A DNA stretch of 15,896 nucleotides from Nitrososphaerota archaeon (GTDB taxonomy: Archaea; Thermoproteota; Nitrososphaeria; Nitrososphaerales; Nitrosopumilaceae): NCBI GenBank assembly GCA_022573065.1, contig JACZUQ010000015.1, positions 2,081-17,976 of the forward strand, given 5' to 3'. The stretch's first letter is position 1. Each line of letters starts with the position of its first letter. The notes under the pieces are model-generated. The model ran no database searches. It worked only from the letters and a program-made list of their open reading frames with translations, and was not told where the DNA came from. The position numbers and the translations under genes were made by a program. Shown in pieces: positions 13,747 to 15,896 of the stretch.

Positions 13747-13754
13747 TATTAAAA
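13747..13754 (+). promoter_or_regulatory. TATA box of the thioredoxin gene
   Basis: TATTAAAA, centred about 26 nt before the ATG at 13777. It supports that start and a leaderless mRNA. Confidence 0.55.
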
Positions 13755-13776
13755 ACATATGATAAAAATTTTGTAA

Positions 13777-14178
13777 ATGAGCGATGACGAACTAGAACAA
13801 ATTAAGGCAAAAAAATTAGCCGAAATGATGAAAAAACAACAGGAATTAACCAATCTATATGAGACAGGAGTAATTGAGCTTGATTCTTCTAATTTTGAAC
13901 AAACAGTATCTAGTGAATCACCAACCTTAGTTGATTTTTGGGCAGAGTGGTGTGGTCCATGTAAGACAATGCAGCCAGTGTTTACAAGAACGGCAAGAAA
14001 ATTCAAAAAAATTAGATTTGCAAGATTGAACATTGATCAAAATCAGGATATTGCTACCAAGCTAGGAATTCAATCAATCCCTATTTTTATTATGTTCAAA
14101 AATGGAAATCCTATAGACAAGGTTATTGGGGCAGTAGGCGAGCCCGGAATTAATTTGATTGCACAAAAATATTCTTGA
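13777..14178 (+). CDS. thioredoxin with a charged helical N-terminal extension
   Basis: Cytosolic disulfide reductase. Seen: WCGPC active site (58-62), the buried Asp in LVDFWAEW (D53), the cis-proline loop SIPIFIMF (P102) and the GAVGEPG turn near the C-terminus; the thioredoxin domain covers about 32-133. Before it are about 30 extra residues starting MSDDELEQIKAKKLAEMMK, a Lys/Glu-rich helix resembling the N-terminus of archaeal PDCD5-like proteins (the D-[DE]-E-L-E-x-I-[RK]-x-[RK]-[RK]-L pattern). At 133 residues it is longer than the usual 105-110. The start at 13777 is supported by a TATA box 26 nt upstream. It is divergent from the Cys/His-rich small protein gene, with which it shares the 85-nt promoter gap. 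Confidence 0.95.
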   Translation: MSDDELEQIKAKKLAEMMKKQQELTNLYETGVIELDSSNFEQTVSSESPTLVDFWAEWCGPCKTMQPVFTRTARKFKKIRFARLNIDQNQDIATKLGIQSIPIFIMFKNGNPIDKVIGAVGEPGINLIAQKYS

Positions 14179-14226
14179 CATGTTAGTATACATAAAGATA
14201 ATTGAGTTACACAAAACAGAACAAGG

Positions 14227-14246
14227 TATTTTTTCTTATTTTTTTT
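14227..14246 (+). terminator. T-rich terminator after the thioredoxin gene
   Basis: Two T tracts (six and eight T) separated by CTTA, beginning 48 nt after the thioredoxin stop and ending 6 nt before the end of the convergent aIF5B gene. This fits archaeal T-tract termination for plus-strand transcripts. Confidence 0.55.
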
Positions 14247-14252
14247 AGATTA

Positions 14253-15896
14253 CTAATATCCGTAAATAGGATTTGTCTTACGAATTAGCTCAACAATCTC
14301 ATTTAATGTTTGGAGTTCTTCAGAACTTAATTTATGTTTGAATTTTTTTAGATACTGTTTTGCGTCATCTGGGGGAGGTAATGTGTAAAAAACATCTTCT
14401 TCTTTGATTTGTCTACCTATCGTTACATTTTTTACAGAGCAGGCAACCTCTTGTCCAGTTTTTGCTGATTCCACACTTTTACTCTCATGTTGTAGCTGAT
14501 GAATGATACCAATCTTTTTTCCATCCTTATTCATAAAAGAGATTTTCTGTCGAATATTTCCTACATCAACTCTAATTCCAAAAACTGCAGGATTGTTATT
14601 TCTAAAAATATAACCTTTGAGAAATGTAAACTTGCCAATTGGGGTAAGCTCCTTGAACATTGAGTTTTCTAGATCTGCACTGTCATCATCTACCCATTGA
14701 GTATAGTCATCAAATAAACTGTAGATTACTTTATCATCAAAAATTCTTACATGATAATTATCAGATTCAATTTGTGCTTCAGGTGCAATCTTTACATTAA
14801 AAGCCAAAATTACACCTAGATGCCTATCATTTTCCTTTACAGCCTTTGCTTCCATTACATCACGACGATTTACTGATCCTATATCAGCAAGAGAAATTGG
14901 AATGCTTTGTCGTCTTAACATCTCAGTTAATGCTTCTAGTGAACCAATCGTATCACATTTTAGAATAACTCCTTTTGTTTCTGTTTTAATAAAAACTGCT
15001 TTCATCTCAGACTCTATTGATTTTTTAAGACTTTCAGCTTCAGATTTATTATTTGTAGCATAGATAGTACTTCCAGGTAACACTCCATCCAAGTCAGGTG
15101 ATGCAATTTTGATGCCTGCAGCTGCATCTACGTGATCAACTAGCTGGAATTTATCTCTAGGATCACGCATTTCATCTAATGGTTTTGGTAACAACATGGC
15201 CTTGGCTTTAGTTATCACTACAGAATCTCGTTTTGCAACAATTATCTGATCATCTTTTTTTAGATGGCCATCAATTAATATTATATTTGCAGTTGGTCCT
15301 AATCCAACCTCATCATTAACCTCAAGAACAATACCACGTGTTGATTTTTCTTCTTGGTCTAATCTTTTTTGTAAAAATTGTTGTGCTAAACCTACAAGAA
15401 CTGCTAAAAGCTCCGGAATTCCAACTCCTGTTCTGGCACTAACTGGTACAATAGAAATTTCTTTTTTAAAGTCTTGTACTCGATAAAATGCTTCAGATTG
15501 GTATCCTAGTATAGATAAAGCAGAAACAACATTGTAGAGTTTTTCATCAATTTGAGTCTGTACAAATGGATCTTGTTCTTTTACAGCTTTTGAAATGTAA
15601 GGAGTATCACTTTTTTTCCATCCAGAAACCATGTCTATCTTATTTAATGCAACAACAAATGGTACCTTTCTGCCCTCTAAGATTTTTAGGCTTTCATTGG
15701 TTTGAGGTTGAAAACCACGATTAATATCAACTACCAAAATTGCAATATCTGCAGCAGAACCTCCACGTGTTCTTAAATTAGTAAAAATTTCGTGTCCAGG
15801 TGTATCAATTACAAGTAATCCGGGAATGGTATATTCTCCTTTGCTAAGTTTTTCGTAAAGAGGACCAGTTAATTTTTTGATGGTATCAGTTGGTAA
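14253..15896 (-). CDS. translation initiation factor aIF5B (IF2-like GTPase), N-terminus missing
   Basis: Ribosomal-subunit-joining GTPase. The frame is open to the window edge, so the gene starts beyond 15896; 547 residues are visible of roughly 590 expected for the archaeal family. Seen: the G3 motif DTPGHE (complement of about 15794-15811), the nearby LRTRGGSAADIAILVVDI switch region, G4 NKID (in VVALNKIDMVSGW), and the G5-like VPVSARTGVGIPEL. Then come domain II (REV-like EVNDEVGLGPTANIILIDG), domain III, and the C-terminal domain IV ending near ELIRKTNPIYGY. The G1 P-loop is outside the window. No intein is visible in the part seen. The end faces the thioredoxin gene, with the T tract between. 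Start assignments inside the window (for instance the TTG at 15737) are wrong because conserved sequence continues upstream. Confidence 0.96.
   Translation of the reverse strand, partial: LPTDTIKKLTGPLYEKLSKGEYTIPGLLVIDTPGHEIFTNLRTRGGSAADIAILVVDINRGFQPQTNESLKILEGRKVPFVVALNKIDMVSGWKKSDTPYISKAVKEQDPFVQTQIDEKLYNVVSALSILGYQSEAFYRVQDFKKEISIVPVSARTGVGIPELLAVLVGLAQQFLQKRLDQEEKSTRGIVLEVNDEVGLGPTANIILIDGHLKKDDQIIVAKRDSVVITKAKAMLLPKPLDEMRDPRDKFQLVDHVDAAAGIKIASPDLDGVLPGSTIYATNNKSEAESLKKSIESEMKAVFIKTETKGVILKCDTIGSLEALTEMLRRQSIPISLADIGSVNRRDVMEAKAVKENDRHLGVILAFNVKIAPEAQIESDNYHVRIFDDKVIYSLFDDYTQWVDDDSADLENSMFKELTPIGKFTFLKGYIFRNNNPAVFGIRVDVGNIRQKISFMNKDGKKIGIIHQLQHESKSVESAKTGQEVACSVKNVTIGRQIKEEDVFYTLPPPDDAKQYLKKFKHKLSSEELQTLNEIVELIRKTNPIYGY

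Noticed and set aside
13749..14033. Open frame of 94 codons on the minus strand
   Set aside because: Antisense to thioredoxin including its active site; no promoter in the correct place.
1..15896. CRISPR array, insertion sequence, integrase or attachment site
   Set aside because: No evenly spaced direct repeats, transposase or integrase motifs were found, and the tRNA-Ser gene shows no repeated 3' end nearby that would mark an integrated element.

Overview
The window looks like chromosomal DNA of an archaeon, most likely an ammonia-oxidising thaumarchaeon (Nitrososphaeria) of the marine, AT-rich Nitrosopumilus type. The gene content is unambiguously archaeal: MCM, Gins23, Hel308, the RFC small subunit, aIF6, archease, aIF5B and a class II tRNA-Ser without encoded CCA. 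AT-rich codon use, very tight packing and TATA boxes about 26 nt upstream of start codons (leaderless mRNAs) also fit. The lineage below Archaea is an inference from gene style; no lineage-defining gene such as amoA is present.

Layout. (1) 1-1663, plus strand: the end of a surface-glycan sugar operon, with a Gfo/Idh/MocA sugar-nucleotide dehydrogenase cut by the window edge, a Trm112-like small zinc protein and a hexapeptide-repeat (WbpD/WlbB-like) acetyltransferase. (2) 1660-7605, minus strand: a five-gene overlapping operon read Gins23 > MCM > Hel308 > MraY/WecA-type GlcNAc-1-P transferase > small membrane protein. Two replicative helicase components and a fork-repair helicase are thus transcribed with a lipid-linked-sugar enzyme. 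(3) 7587-7802: the divergent control region between that operon and rfcS, unusually dense in GATC. (4) 7736-8779: rfcS running head-on into tRNA-Ser(UGA). (5) 8866-12005: zinc-type ferredoxin, aIF6, histidyl-tRNA synthetase and archease as alternating single-gene units. (6) 12082-13691: small lineage-type genes, comprising a four-Cys zinc protein, a four-helix membrane protein, a possible 34-residue protein, a 102-residue soluble protein, a Cys/His-rich 46-residue protein and a 71-nt self-complementary element that looks like a small RNA gene. (7) 13777-15896: a thioredoxin with a charged helical N-terminal extension, and the C-terminal part of aIF5B, cut by the window edge.

Functionally the window is dominated by replication (CMG-like helicase parts, clamp loader, Hel308) and translation (aIF6, aIF5B, HisRS, tRNA-Ser, archease for tRNA ligation), with envelope glycan synthesis on the left. 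No mobile element, CRISPR array, intein or obvious recent transfer was seen. The parts most worth following up are the 71-nt RNA candidate with a near-perfect tRNA T-arm (13396-13466), the GATC cluster (7587-7802), and the unannotated-size small proteins at 12845-12949 and 13551-13691.
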